A stretch of DNA of 42,500 nucleotides from Halocaridina rubra (Eukaryota > Arthropoda > Malacostraca > Decapoda > Atyidae): positions 52,501-95,000 of the forward strand of contig JAXCGZ010003837.1 in assembly GCA_037179515.1 (NCBI GenBank). The letters run 5' to 3'. Below are positions 13,694-24,332 of the stretch, piece after piece. Position 1 is the stretch's first letter. Each line of letters opens with the position of its first letter. The position numbers and the translations under genes were made by a program. The notes below the pieces were generated by a model that was not told the origin of the DNA, searched no databases, and saw only the letters and a list, made by a program, of their open reading frames with translations.

Positions 13694-15023
13694 GAGGAGA
13701 AAAAACATAAATGCCTGGCAAACCTACAAAAGAGCAAGAAATGACTACCTAAGTAAAAGGAGAGAGGCAGAGAGAGACTATGAGAGGGACATCACCAGGA
13801 AGGCTAAAGAAAATCCCAAGCTTTTCCACAGCTTTATCAGAGGAAAACTGAAGGTAAAAGAACAGGTTTTAAGGCTAAAGAGAGCGGATGGAAGCATCAC
13901 TGAGACGGATGAAGAGATCTGCAAAGAATTGAACAAGGAGTTTCAGTCAGTATTTACAGTAGAAAATACCCCACCCCCTCAGATTGCAGTGATAGAAGCT
14001 CAAGAGCCGGTATTAGAGAACATCAACCTTACAGCCACAGAGGTATGCAAAGCACTGATGGATTTAGATGTTGATAAAGCTACAGGTCCTGATGACATAT
14101 CCCCTCATGTGCTTAAAAAATGCGCAAACTCAATATCAGTGGTACTAAGTATCATATTTAAAAAGTCACTGGAGTCAGGGGAGATTCCAAGATACTGGAA
14201 ACAAGCAAATGTGATACCTATCTTCAAAAAGGGAAGGAGGGATGCGGCTCTGAACTATAGACCAGTTTCCTTGACCAGCATAGTTTGCAAAGCTATGGAG
14301 AAACTACTAAGGAAACATATCTCTCTTCACTTGGAATCCTTCAACTTTTTGTCAGTGAGGCAACATGGCTTCAGAGAAGGTAGATCAACAGTAACAAACT
14401 TATTAGAATTTTATGATGAGGTAAGCCGAATCTTACAGGAAAGAGAGGGCTGGGCAGATTGCATATTCCTAGACTTCCAGAAAGCGTTTGACACTGTTCC
14501 ACATGGGAGACTTATTAGGAAGCTGCAAGGAATGGCTAGAATAGGTGGAAATGTTTTAGAATGGATAAAAACTTACTTAGAAGGAAGGGAACAGAAGGTT
14601 AGAGTAAGACACTCAGTGTCTGAATGGAGAAGGGTTAGTAGTGGAGTTCCACAGGGTTCAGTTTTAGGGCCACTTTTGTTCCTTGTATATGTAAATGACC
14701 TACCAGAGTCTGTAAATTCATTCATGAATATTTTTGCAGATGATGCAAAGATTGTGGAGAAAGTAAAAAACGAGAACAATGGTAGAAAACTTCAGGAGGA
14801 TCTAAATAATCTGCATGAGTGGTCAGAAAAGTGGCTAATGAAATTCAATACTTCAAAATGTAAGGTAATGAGAATGGGTACAAGTGCAAGAAGGCCCAAG
14901 CTTGACTACTCGGTGGTTGGAGTACAACTTCAAGAGACAGAAAATGAGAGAGATCTAGGAGTAAACATACTGGCAGATTTGTCTCCAGAAATACATCTAA
15001 ATGGCATAGTAAGGGCAGCATAG
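13672..15023 (+). pseudogene. ORF2 of copy C, reverse transcriptase domain
   Basis: Longest RT stretch in the window. In the open frame beginning at 13620 the first ~18 residues are an out-of-frame shadow; the family sequence starts at DKCWKRYRRRKN. Motifs, numbered in that frame: KATGPDDISPHVL (153-165), FKKGRRDAALNYRPVSL (202-218), RQHGFREGRST (248-258), motif A FLDFQKAFD (283-291), motif B SSGVPQGSVLGPLLF (340-354), motif C FADDAKI (372-378). All three catalytic Asp are kept. It copies the element's RNA at the nicked chromosome. It ends at TAG 15021-15023 after IVRAA, where copy D has TAT. Confidence 0.9.
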
Positions 15024-15533
15024 GCATTCTTATCAAATGTAAGGGTAGCCTTCAGGCACATGGACAAGGAAATGTTCAGAAATATTTATGTAACTTATGT
15101 GAAGCCAAAACTCGAATATGCAGCCCCCTTTTGGAATCCGCACTTGAAAAAGCACATAGCTAATCTTGAAAAAGTTCAGAGACATGCCACGAAACTGGTG
15201 CCAGAAATACGCAATCTCAGTTATGATGAGAGGCTGAGGGAATTAGACTTACCATCACTCGGAGATAGAAGAGTGAGGGGGGATACGGTGACAGTCTTTA
15301 AATTCCTTCATGGTTATGATAGAGTGGATAGGGATCGATATTTTGATATGGCTGGCTCTAGAACTAGAGGTCATAGTTTGAAGCTTTGTAAGAAAACTTC
15401 TTTGCAGGCTGTAAGGAAATACTTTTTCAGTGTAAGAGTAGTTGATAATTGGAATTGGCTAAGCGAGGTGGTAGTTAATGCTATCTCAATCCATAGTTTT
15501 AAGGACAGGTATGATAAGGATCACAAAGTATAA
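15024..15533 (+). pseudogene. ORF2 of copy C, C-terminal region
   Basis: Same frame as the RT part beyond the TAG. Contains YVKPKLEYAAPFWNPHL, QRHATKLVPEIRNLSYDE and NWNWLSEVVV. The family's native stop after YDKYH is lost (TAA changed to AAA), so the frame runs on to DKDHKV and a TAA two codons later. Confidence 0.85.
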
Positions 15534-15615
15534 AATGGAACCGATCAGGAGACGGGAAGATACGAGCTTTGGGCTCTTTCCCGTAAACACAATTAGGTAA
15601 TCACAATTAGGTAAT

Positions 15616-15810
<195 letters not shown>

Positions 15811-15832
15811 ATCTGAGGCACTAAAGGGGAAT

Positions 15833-16375
15833 GTGGCAGTAAAAGAGGCTGTAAAAGTGGTGGCACTGGAAAACATACAAACAGTTGACTATAAAGAGAC
15901 AGTAATCGAAAAAATGAAAGACGTGGTGATGGAAAGGGCAAATCCAATGATTAAACAGGCACTTGATAAAGAGAAGACAGTGGTAATCTCAGGCATAAGC
16001 GAATCCCAGGAGCCAACATGGCAGGGGAGACTTGAAGAAAATAAAGCTAGGGTTGTAGACCTGATAAGAAAGCTTGGAGTAGTTTGTGGTCCTGAGGATA
16101 TTGTAAACATTAACACCAACTAGGCAATTATTCGAGGGAAGGAAAGCCAAGACCAACAAAAGTAACCTTTGAGAGAAAGGAAACATGTTGGGATATATTG
16201 TTGAGAAAAAAAAAAGTCTAAAAGACCCTCAAGAATTCAAGGAAGTGTTCATTAGAAGATACAGAAAACAGGAAGAGATGGGAAAGATAAAAAACCTGAA
16301 GAAGAGAAGAAAAATTTTCATTACAGACTTCTTCCAGACAAAGGGGAGATAAAGTAAATAATGACAGAAGATCAG
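15833..16375 (+). pseudogene. ORF1 remnant of copy D
   Basis: Frame 15833-16123 reads VKVVALENIQTVDYKETV, then KTVVISGISESQEPTWQGRL and VVDLIRKLGVVCGPEDIVNI. It crosses the point where copy C has lost a base, proving that the two ORF1 blocks of C belong to one protein. It breaks at an extra base pair near 16107 (AACATTAACACC versus AACATACACC). Further on, the segment encoding LLQEARRLNDERN in C is deleted, but the GAAAAATTTTCAT stretch remains. Confidence 0.82.
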
Positions 16376-17381
16376 GGGATGGGGCCTCATTAAGATTGTT
16401 ATGCACAAATGCTGATGGATTAGCTGGTAAGGCAGTAGAATTAAAAGATAGGATTCACAACAGTAAGGCAGATATAGTAGCAATTACAGAGACTAAGTTG
16501 AGTGAGGACATAAGCAGTGTCACAGTTTTTCCTAAGGGCTTCAAAATATTAAGGGTTGAAAGATCTGAGAGGACTGGTCGAGGGATAGCACTGCTCATAA
16601 GTGAAAGGATTCAAGTTGAAGAAATAAAGTTAGCTATAGAAAGTGAGTTCAAGGATTTCTTGTTGCTTGCATAAATACTGGGTCAGAGAGCATTATAATA
16701 ACTGTTGCAAATAATCCACCAAGGAACCAGAATAGGCTAGAAATTTATGAGGAAAGTCATATAGGTACTATTGAAGTCATAAACTTAGTTATTAACATGG
16801 CACGGGAGAGAAAATGTAGGATTTTGATTATGGGAGATTTTAATCATAAAGAGAGAGATTGGATAAATGTTGACCCACACAGTGGTGAGGACTCATTCTG
16901 GGCAAGATTCCTAGATTGCGTACAAGGAAATTTCCTACACCAACATGTAATGGAACCAACGAGGGCCAGGGGTGGGGATTAGCCATCACTACTTAATCTA
17001 GTTTTCACAGATAATATGTTAGATATTGAAAAAATTGAGTATGAGCCACCAATTGGAAAGAGTGACCACTGTGTGTTGTTGATGGAGTATATCATTGAAG
17101 ATATTCTGCCAGAGAGTAGAGGCACTGAGGACATGAGGAGGATCGATCCGAAAGGAGATTACATCAAAATGAATGAGCTTTTTGCAGCTATTGACTGGAG
17201 AACCTTATTTAACAACATATCTGTGCAAGAAATGTATGACATCTTATGTGAGAAATATGGGAAGATAGTAGATTGCTGCATACCTTTCACCAAAGTAGGT
17301 GTAATTCATGCCAGAGAGAAATGGTTCGATAATGAGTGTAAAAGAGCTAAGGAGTGGAGAGACAAATGCTGGAAAAGGTAA
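16376..17381 (+). pseudogene. ORF2 endonuclease of copy D, broken
   Basis: Three pieces: 16396-16674 (LCTNADGL, ITETKLSEDI, RGIALLI), 16797-16982 (LIMGDFNHKERDWINVDP) and 17016-17381 (LDIEKIEYEPPIGKSDHC). The breaks are a one-base loss near 16655 and GAG-to-TAG at 16979-16981. The endonuclease residues (NADG, TET, GDFN, SDH) survive. The last piece ends at TAA ~17379-17381 in WKR, where copy B has TAT (Tyr). Confidence 0.85.
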
Positions 17382-18555
17382 AGGAGGAAAAAAAAAACAT
17401 AAATGCCTGGCAAACCTACAAAAGAGCAAGAAATGACTACCTAAGTAAAAGGAGAGAGGCAGAGAGAGACTATGAGAGGGACATCACCAGGAAGGCTAAA
17501 GAAAATCTCAAGCTTTTCCACAGCTTTATCAGAGGAAAACTGAAGGAAAAAGAACAGGTTTTAAGGCTAAAGAGAGAGGATGGAAGCATCACTGAGACGG
17601 ATGAAGAGATCTGCAAAGAATTGAACAAGGAGTTTCAGTCAGTATTTACAGTAGAAAATACCCCACGCCCTCACATTGCAGAGATAGAAGCTCAAGGGCC
17701 AGTATTAGAGAACATCAACCTTACAGCCACAGAGGTGTGCAAAGCGCTGATGGAGTTAGATGTTCATAAAGCTACAGGTCCTGATGACATATCCCCTCAT
17801 GTACTTAAAAAATGCACAAACTCAATATCAGTGGCACTAAGTATCATAATTAAAAAGTCACTGGAGTCAGGGGAGATTGCATGATGCTGGAAACAAGCAA
17901 ATGTGATACCTATCTTCAAAAAGGAAAGGAGGGATACGGCTCTGAACTATAGACCAGTTTCCTTGACCAGCATTGTTTGCAAAGTTATGGAGAAACTACT
18001 AAGGAAACATTTCTCTCTTCACTTGGAATCCTTCAACCTTTTGTCAGTGAGGCAACATGGCTTCAGAGAAGGTAGATCAACAATAACAAACTTGTAAGAA
18101 TTTTATGATTGGTAAGCCGAATCTTACAGGAAAGAGAGGGCTGGGCAGATTGCATATTCCTAGACTTCCAGAAAGAGATTGACACTGTTCCACATGGGAG
18201 ACTTATTAGGAAGCTGCAAGGAATGGCTAGAATAGGTGGAAATGTTTTAGAATGGATAAAAACTTACTTAGAAGGAAGGGAACAGAAGGTTAGAGTAAGA
18301 CACTCAGTGTCTGAATGGAGAAGAGCTAGTAGTGGAGTTCCACAGGGTTCAGTTTTAGGGCCACTTTTGTTCCTTGTATATGTAAATGACCTACCAGAGT
18401 CTGTAAATTCATTCATGAATATGTTTGCAGATGATGCAAAGATTGTGAAGAAAGTAAGAAGCGAGAACAATGTTAGAGAACTTCAGGAAGATCTAAATAA
18501 TCTGCAAGAGTGGTCACAAAGAGTGGCTAATGAAATTCAATACTTCAAAATGTAA
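17354..18555 (+). pseudogene. ORF2 reverse transcriptase of copy D, broken
   Basis: Pieces at 17354-17884, 17903-18097 and 18109-18555. RT motifs read KATGPDDISPHVLKKC, VSLTSIVCKVMEKLL, RQHGFREGRSTITNL, FLDFQKEIDTVPHG (AF of motif A changed to EI), SSGVPQGSVLGPLLF and FADDAKIV. Breaks: AGA-to-TGA at 17882-17884 after SGEIA, a TAA and small deletion near 18097-18112, and an inserted base near 18520 before KMRMG. Confidence 0.85.
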
Positions 18556-19218
18556 GGTAATGAGAATGGGTACAAGTGCAAGAATTTTCAAGCTTGACTA
18601 CTTGGTGGCTGGAGTACAACTTCAAGAGACAGAAAATGAGAGAGATCTAGGAGTAAACATACTGGCAGATTTGTCTCCAGAAATACATATAAATGGCATA
18701 GTAAGGGCAGCATATGCATTCTTATCAAATGTAAGGGTAGCCTTCAGGCACATGGAAGAGGAAATGTTCAGAAATATTTATGTAACCTATGTGAGGCCAA
18801 AACTCGAATATGCAGCCCCCTTTTGGAATCCGCACTTGAAAAAGCACATAGCTAAGCTTGAAAAAGTTCAAAGACATGCCACGAAACTAGTGCCAGAAAT
18901 ACGCAATCTCAGTTATGATGAGAGGCTGAAGGACTTAGACTTACCATCACTCGAAACTAGAAGATTGAGGGGGGATATGGTGACAGTCTTTAAATCCTTC
19001 ATGGTTATGATAGAGTGGATAGGGATGGATATTTTGATATGGCTGGCTCTAGAACTAGAGGTCATAGTTTGAAGCTTTGTAAGAAAACTTCTTTGCAGGA
19101 TGTAAGGAAATACTTTTTCAGTGTAAGAGTAGTTGATAATTGGAATTGGCTAAGCGAGGTAGTAGTTAATGCTATCCCAATCCAAAGTTTTAAGAACAGG
19201 TATGATAAGTATCACTAA
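18530..19218 (+). pseudogene. ORF2 C-terminal region of copy D
   Basis: 18530-19072 reads KFNTSKCKVMRMGTSAR, GIVRAAYAFLSNVRVAFRHM and YVRPKLEYAAPFWNPHLKK. The AYAF here shows the Tyr codon that is TAG in B and C. A one-base loss in TTTAAATCCTTC near 18997 shifts the frame; the rest (RDGYFDMAGSRTRGHSL to YDKYH) is in 19015-19218 and ends with the native TAA. Confidence 0.85.
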
Positions 19219-19308
19219 GTAGAAAATGGAACCGATCAGGAGACGGGAAGATACAACTTTGGGCTCTTTCCCGTAAACACAATTAGGTAATCACAATTAG
19301 GTAATCAC

Positions 19309-19336
19309 ATACACGCACACACACACTCACACACAC
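19309..19336. repeat. Short degenerate CA tract after copy D
   Basis: ACACGCACACACACACTCAC-type sequence of about 28 bp, in phase with the ATCAC end of copy D. It is far shorter than the other tracts. The older copy E follows directly. Confidence 0.85.
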
Positions 19337-20485
19337 TTTTTTGAGGAATATGGGTAGATAGTTACATTTGCTTGCCTTCAACCATAATAGGAATTATTTA
19401 TGAAAGAAAGAAATGGTTCTTTAATGAGAGCTAAGGAGTGGAGTGGCAAATGCTGGAAGAGGTTTAGGAGAAAAAAAAATAAAAGCCTTTTAGACTTACA
19501 AAATAGCAAAGAAGGATGCCCTAACTAACATATGAGAGGAAAATAAAGAGCGAGAGAGTTTATGAAAGGAATATTACCAGTAAGGCTAAATTAAATCTCA
19601 AACTTTTCCACAACTTCAAGTAAAACTGAATGTCAAACAACAAGATTTAAATTTAAAGAGGGCAGATGGAAGCATCACCGAGAGAGATGAAAAGATTTGC
19701 AAAGAATTGAACAAGGAGTTTCAGTCCATATATACATTAGAAAACACCCCACCCCCCAGACTGCAGAATTAAGATATCATAGGCCAGTATGGAAGAACAT
19801 CAGCTTTCAGTTACAGAGGTATGGAATATGTTGATGGAGTTAGATTCCCATAAAGTTACAGGTCCTGTTGACATATCCCTTTTACTTACAAAATGTGCTA
19901 AACCAATATCGGTGGTGATTTGAATACTTGCTGGAATCTGGGGAGATTCCAAAATACTGGAAACAAAAGAACATAGTACCTATCTTCAAAAAGATAAGGA
20001 GAGATAAAGCTCTAAACCATAGGCCTGTTTCCTTGACCAGCATAGTTTGCAAAGTTATGGCATAAACTGCCAATGAAACGCATCTCTCTTCATTTGGAAT
20101 CCTTCAACTTTTTGTCATTGAAATATGACATCAGAGAAGGCAGGTCAACAGTAACAAACTTATTAGATATGATGTGGTAAGCAAGATCTTACTGGAAGAG
20201 AGGGATGGGGGATTGCATATTCTTAGATTTTTAGAAGGTATTTGATATGATCCTACATGGGAGATTTAATAAGAAGCTGCACGTAATGGTAATTATAGGT
20301 GAAAAGGTCTTGGTTTGGATAAAAACTTACTTAGAAGGAATGGAACATAGGGCTAGAGTAAGGCACCCAATATCTGACTGAAGAATGATTGTTTATGTAA
20401 ATGACCTACCAGATTTAGTAAATTCATTCTTGAATACGTTTGCATATGAAGCAAAGATTGTGAGTAAAGTAAGAGTTTAGAACAA
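19337..20485 (+). mobile_element. LINE family 1 copy E (old, decayed)
   Basis: Nucleotide homology to copies B-D from the end of the endonuclease (GAGGAATATGGGTAGATAG) through the linker and RT to near the FADD region (GCATATGAAGCAAAGATTG, where the first Asp codon of FADD is degraded). No open frame above 65 codons survives. The segment encoding SSGVPQGSVLGPLLF is deleted at about 20390. It lacks the 3' end. It marks an older wave of the same family. Confidence 0.85.
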
Positions 20486-22030
20486 ATAAACAAACAAACA
20501 AAGAGAAATTTATTTCCATTTGCTCAGTGACTATACTTTTACTAAGCTAGGAGTACACTTGTAAGTAGATATGTAATTGAATTAATAAGTGAAAAGAGAT
20601 ATAGCTTTCTTAGAAAATGAAGCTTGCCTTGAGTTAACAGATGTGTATAAAACTTTTAATAACAATAATCATACCATATTTGTATTCCTTACAATGAGAA
20701 TAATTAGTTATTAACTTGGAGATCAAAGAAGGCGATATCAATTTACATATAGAATGGTTAGTGTTAAGGGAAATTGCATAAAATCATTAAGCTTGGTTAA
20801 TGTGTGAGCAGCAGCTATTTGTCCAAAAGAAAACTATGTAGTTTACCTTTGAAAGCTCTGAAGGAGGATGGATTTTTAAGATGTTCTGAAATATTGTTCC
20901 AGTGTTAACTCTTTAATAGTGATCATCTTTGAACCTGCATCTGTGTTTGTTCTCTGAATAAAGAACTCATTATTCTGTCTTGTATTGGTTCCCCTTATAT
21001 CCCTGACTGTTTTGAAATTAAATAGCCAGTTGGGTTAATGATGGTTCAAAATATTGTATGCAAAGCGATAATAGCATAGGCGATCTTGATTTCTGCAACT
21101 CGAGCTGCAAAATTAATTAATTTCTGAATTCTATTTATCAATATTGATAGCTCCCCTTACAGTTGTCCAATAATTTAAGTGACTTAGGGCTAGAGATTCG
21201 ACAACCGTTATTTGAGTGGTAGTCTCAAAATTGTCTTTTATATGTGATAAATGCATTAGTGTCCCTGTTACCTTTTGGCATCCTTTATTATATGTGGGAA
21301 TCAGACAACATGTAGATATCAAAATGAATTCCTAGATTTTTTACTGTTTTGCTAGGTGTAATGATATTGCCACAAATATTAATAGCTATGTTTTCTGGAG
21401 TTTGTGCTATATGGTACCTTGAACAAAAAAAAAACATGCAATGTGTTTTACTTTCGTTAATTAACAGCTCAATTTCTTGAAAATAGGTATTAATTTTTGA
21501 CAAAGTGTTTTCTGCTCTTTAGCTTAGCTCTGGGAGATCATTAATATCACCTCTAAGGAGTAGCTGAGTGTCATCTGCATATTGTACAACTTATCAGTCG
21601 GAAATGAAACAAGATAGATCATTTACGCACATGGAGAAGAGGATAGGACCAAGGACTGATTCCCGTGGAACACCAAATGATAAAAAATTTTTTGCGAAGA
21701 GATAATGCTGTTAAGACGGATGGACTGTATGCTATTAGATAAATACTCTCTAAACCACGTTGGGTCAGTATTTAAGTTAGGATATTTTTTGATAAGAATT
21801 TAATGGTTCACAATTTCGAAGGCTTTTGATAAGTCTAATAATACAAGCAGCGAGATTTTTTTTTCGTATCTATATTATTGTAAAGTCTATTTGTAACTTT
21901 GAGCACTGCAGTTTCCGTCGAGAGTTTCGTTCTGAAACCATGTTGGTTAATAGCAAATAGTCTGTTTGTCTCTAGATATGACATTAGTTGGCATGCAACA
22001 GTTTTTCGCTAATACTTTAGAGAAACTGGG
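20486..22030 (-). mobile_element. LINE family G, 3' half (RT C-terminal part and 3' end)
   Basis: Minus-strand reading gives, in order: NQHGFRTKLSTETAVLKVTN (~21900-21950), GVPRESVLGPILFSMCVNDL (21639-21675; the usual Gln of GVPQG is Arg), YADDTQLLL (21561-21587), ESKTHCMFFFCSRYHIA (21288-21503), VTGTLMHLSHIKDNFETTT (21131-21322) and FRAFKGKLHSFLLDK (~20830-20900). The catalytic YADD is kept, but many frameshifts separate the pieces. The 3' end carries AATAAA and a (TTTG)n tail at 20487-20508 as read on the minus strand. The other half lies beyond the nested RTE element. Confidence 0.85.
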
Positions 22031-22033
22031 ATT

Positions 22034-22636
22034 GATTTTGCAGTGGCATTGGATCTGGCATTGGTCAACACATTCTTTGAGAAAAAGGAAAACAGATTGA
22101 TTACATACAGTAGTGGTGGGAAGGAGAGCCAGATAGTTTTATTGTTGTGTAGGAGAGACCATCTGAAGGAGACTAGCAACTGTAAAGTAATAAATGGGGT
22201 GAGAGTAGCAGTGCAACATAGGATAGTAGTAACTGATTGCAGGCTCAGGAAATGTAGGAAAAGTAAGAAGGCGAGGATGGACCCAAAGATAAAGTGGTGG
22301 AGATTGAAAGATGCAGAGCTGAGAGCTATGTTTAAGGGAAGAGTGTTGGAAGCGATAAGGTTGCATGAGGATGTACACGAATGGTGGACAGAGAATAATA
22401 AGGTGATTTTGAGGGATGGTGAGGAGGTACTTGGAAAGTCATCAGGAAAGAAACCACCAAATGATAAAGAGTCATGGTGGTGGAAAGAGGAAGTGCAAGA
22501 ATGGGTGAAGAACAAGAAAGAAACTAAGGAAAAGGCTGATTTATCAGGCGTTGAGCAGGATAGAGAAGAGTACAAACAGGCAAATAAGGAGACAAGGAGA
22601 GCAGCAGGAAAAGCAAAGACAAAGACATTGAATTAA
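22034..22636 (+). pseudogene. RTE ORF, endonuclease end and linker
   Basis: Open from the truncation point to TAA 22634-22636. Reads LALVNTFFEKKENRLITYSS, KESQIVLLLCRRDHLKE and NCKVINGVRVAVQHRIVVTD, the C-terminal part of the RTE endonuclease; the expected 'QH(R)' near its end stands where other AP-type endonucleases have SDH. A basic linker follows (KIKWWRLKDAELR, EWWTENNKVILRDGEEVLG). The stop replaces the Glu codon in 'LN-E-VYEEL': the bases on both sides stay in frame, so this is a single substitution. Confidence 0.88.
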
Positions 22637-23074
22637 GTCTATGAAGAGCTGAAAACACCAGAAGGAGAGAAGAAAATATTGTTAATTGCCAAGGCCCGAG
22701 ATGCTGCATCCAAGGACTTGAGCCAAGTAAGACAAATAAAGGATAACCATGGATTAGTTCTAGCAGAAGAGGATGAAATAAAAACCAGATGGGAAACTTA
22801 TTTTGAAGGATTACTAAATGAAGAGAACCCAAGAGCAGTATTTGAAGATAGACTTCCAAATGAAGCAGTTACAACAACAGTGACTAGAAGAGAGGTAGAG
22901 CGGACAGTAAGGAAAATGAAAAATGGAAATGCAGCAGGACCTCATAAGGTGCCAGTGGAGATATGGAAGAGTCTTGAAGAGGAAGGCATAGATATCTTTT
23001 TGGACTTAATGCAAAAGATCTTTAGTCAGGAAAAGATGCCAGAGGAGTGGAGAGGAAATCATCCCAATCTATAA
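22637..23074 (+). pseudogene. RTE ORF, N-terminal RT region
   Basis: Same frame after the TAA. VYEELKTPEGEKK, then AKARDAASKDLSQVRQIKDN, ETYFEGLLNEENPRAVFED and VRKMKNGNAAGPHKVPVEIW. The common 'A-x-G-P-D-x-(I/V)-P' of LINE RTs reads AGPHKVP, with the Asp changed to His. A deletion near 23056 shifts the frame after EEWRG. Confidence 0.88.
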
Positions 23075-23609
23075 AGGGAAGGGAGACATTCAGGAGTGTG
23101 AAAACTATAGAGGTATAAAGTTGTTAAGTCATACTATGAAGATATGGGAGAAGATCATAGAGAGGAGACTCAGAGAGGAAACGACAATTGGGGATAAGCA
23201 GTTTGGCTTCATGCCTGGAAGAGGGACAGTGGATGCCATATTTTCCTTGAAACAAATGATGGAAAAGCACCGAGAGAAACAGAAAAGACTGCATATGGTT
23301 TTTACTGACCTGGAAAAGGCATATGATCGAGTACCACGTCAAGAGGTGTGGAGGAGTAGTAGAGAAAAGGGAGTCCCCGAGAAATATGCAAGAATCATCC
23401 AAAATATGTATGAGAGGGCAGAGGCAAATAATAAGAGCAGTGTGGGCTTGACGAAAAGTCTCTCAGTAAATGTTGGTTTGCATCAAGGGTCTGCTTTGAG
23501 TCCATACCTATTTGATCTCGTATTGGATGTAGTAACCCAGGGTATTATAGATCAGTCATCATGGTGTATCCTCTTTGCAGATGACATTGTACTGTGTAGC
23601 AGCAGATGA
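23058..23609 (+). pseudogene. RTE ORF, RT catalytic core
   Basis: Reads IIPIYKGKGDIQECENYRGI, GDKQFGFMPGRGTVDAIFSL, motif A MVFTDLEKAYDRVPR, motif B GLHQGSALSPYLF and motif C LFADDIVLC. All catalytic Asp are present. It ends at TGA 23607-23609 in CSSR-stop-EVVEEKLEEW, where CGA is the likely original codon, a typical CpG decay. The next block continues in the same frame. Confidence 0.9.
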
Positions 23610-24329
23610 GAGGTAGTGGAGGAGAAGCTTGAGGAGTGGAGAAGCTTGATGGAGGATAGAGGACTGATAATCAGCAGGAAGAAGACAGAGTACTTGAGGT
23701 TGAGAGATGGTGAGGATGGGGAGGTCAATTTGCAGGGGGAGGTGTTGAAAAGAGTTGAAAAGTTCAAGTATTTAGGATCAACAGTAGCAGAGGATGTTGA
23801 CCTAGAGTCAGAAATAACCCACAGAATACAAGCAGGAAGGAAGAACTGGAAAAAAGTGTCTGGTGTGCTGTGCGACAGGAGAATAGGGATTAAGTTGAGG
23901 GGTAAAGTGCATATGACAGTTGTGAGACATGCAATGATGTATGGAGCAGAGACATGGGCAATAAAGAAGACACAAGAGAAAAAACTGGATGTGGCAGAGA
24001 TGAGGATGTTGAGATGGATATGTGGGGTGACAAGAAGCGATAACATCAGAAATGAGGTAATTAGAGGTACCTCAAAAGTTAGCGAAATATCAGATAAGAT
24101 ACAAGAAAGTAGACTAAGATGGTATGATCATATCGTTAGGAGGGATGAACAGTATGTTGGGAGGAGGGTGATGGAAATGGATATACAGGGTAGGAAAGGG
24201 AGGGGGAGACCAAAGCGTAGGTGGATGGATTGCATCAATGACGACCTGAGGTCTAAAGGTCTCTTGGGTGATGAGGTATGGGACAGGAACATATGGAGAA
24301 CACTGTCCAGAAACATCGACCCCACATAA
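23610..24329 (+). pseudogene. RTE ORF, C-terminal region
   Basis: Reads EEKLEEWRSLMEDRGLIISR, EKFKYLGSTVAEDVDLESEI, MYGAETWAIKKTQEKKLDVA, MRMLRWICGVTRSDNIR and GRKGRGRPKRRWMDCINDDL, ending NIDPT-stop. This is the standard RTE C-terminus and is intact through its native TAA at 24327-24329. The stop codon lies inside a small 3' hairpin. Confidence 0.9.
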
Positions 24330-24332
24330 AAG
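24317..24332 (+). other. 3' terminal hairpin of the RTE element
   Basis: CCCAC-ATAAAA-GTGGG: a 5-bp perfect stem with a 6-nt loop. It begins in the last codons of the ORF, and the stop codon TAA lies in the loop. It sits about 30 bp before the GAA-type tail. The same hairpin is found in the SINE-like insert at 36409-36613. A 3' hairpin near the tail is a plausible RT recognition element. Confidence 0.6.

Larger units (their letters stand above)
15812..19308 (+). mobile_element. LINE family 1 copy D (5'-truncated in ORF1)
   Basis: Begins after the CA tract inside ORF1 (GCACTAAAGGGGAATGTGG) and extends to the doubled 14-mer at 19281-19294 and 19295-19308. It is more diverged than B and C are from each other. 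It keeps TAT where B and C share a TAG, and reads through the ORF1 site that is frameshifted in C. Its own lesions include a frameshift near 16107, a deletion of roughly 50 bp near 16296 in ORF1, frameshifts near 16655, 18110 and 18997, and nonsense changes at 16979-16981, ~17379-17381 and 17882-17884. Confidence 0.92.

Noticed and set aside
22009..22575. 188-codon minus-strand open frame opposite the RTE element
   Set aside because: It is the shadow of the RTE ORF on the other strand, Ser/Phe-rich and without family resemblance.
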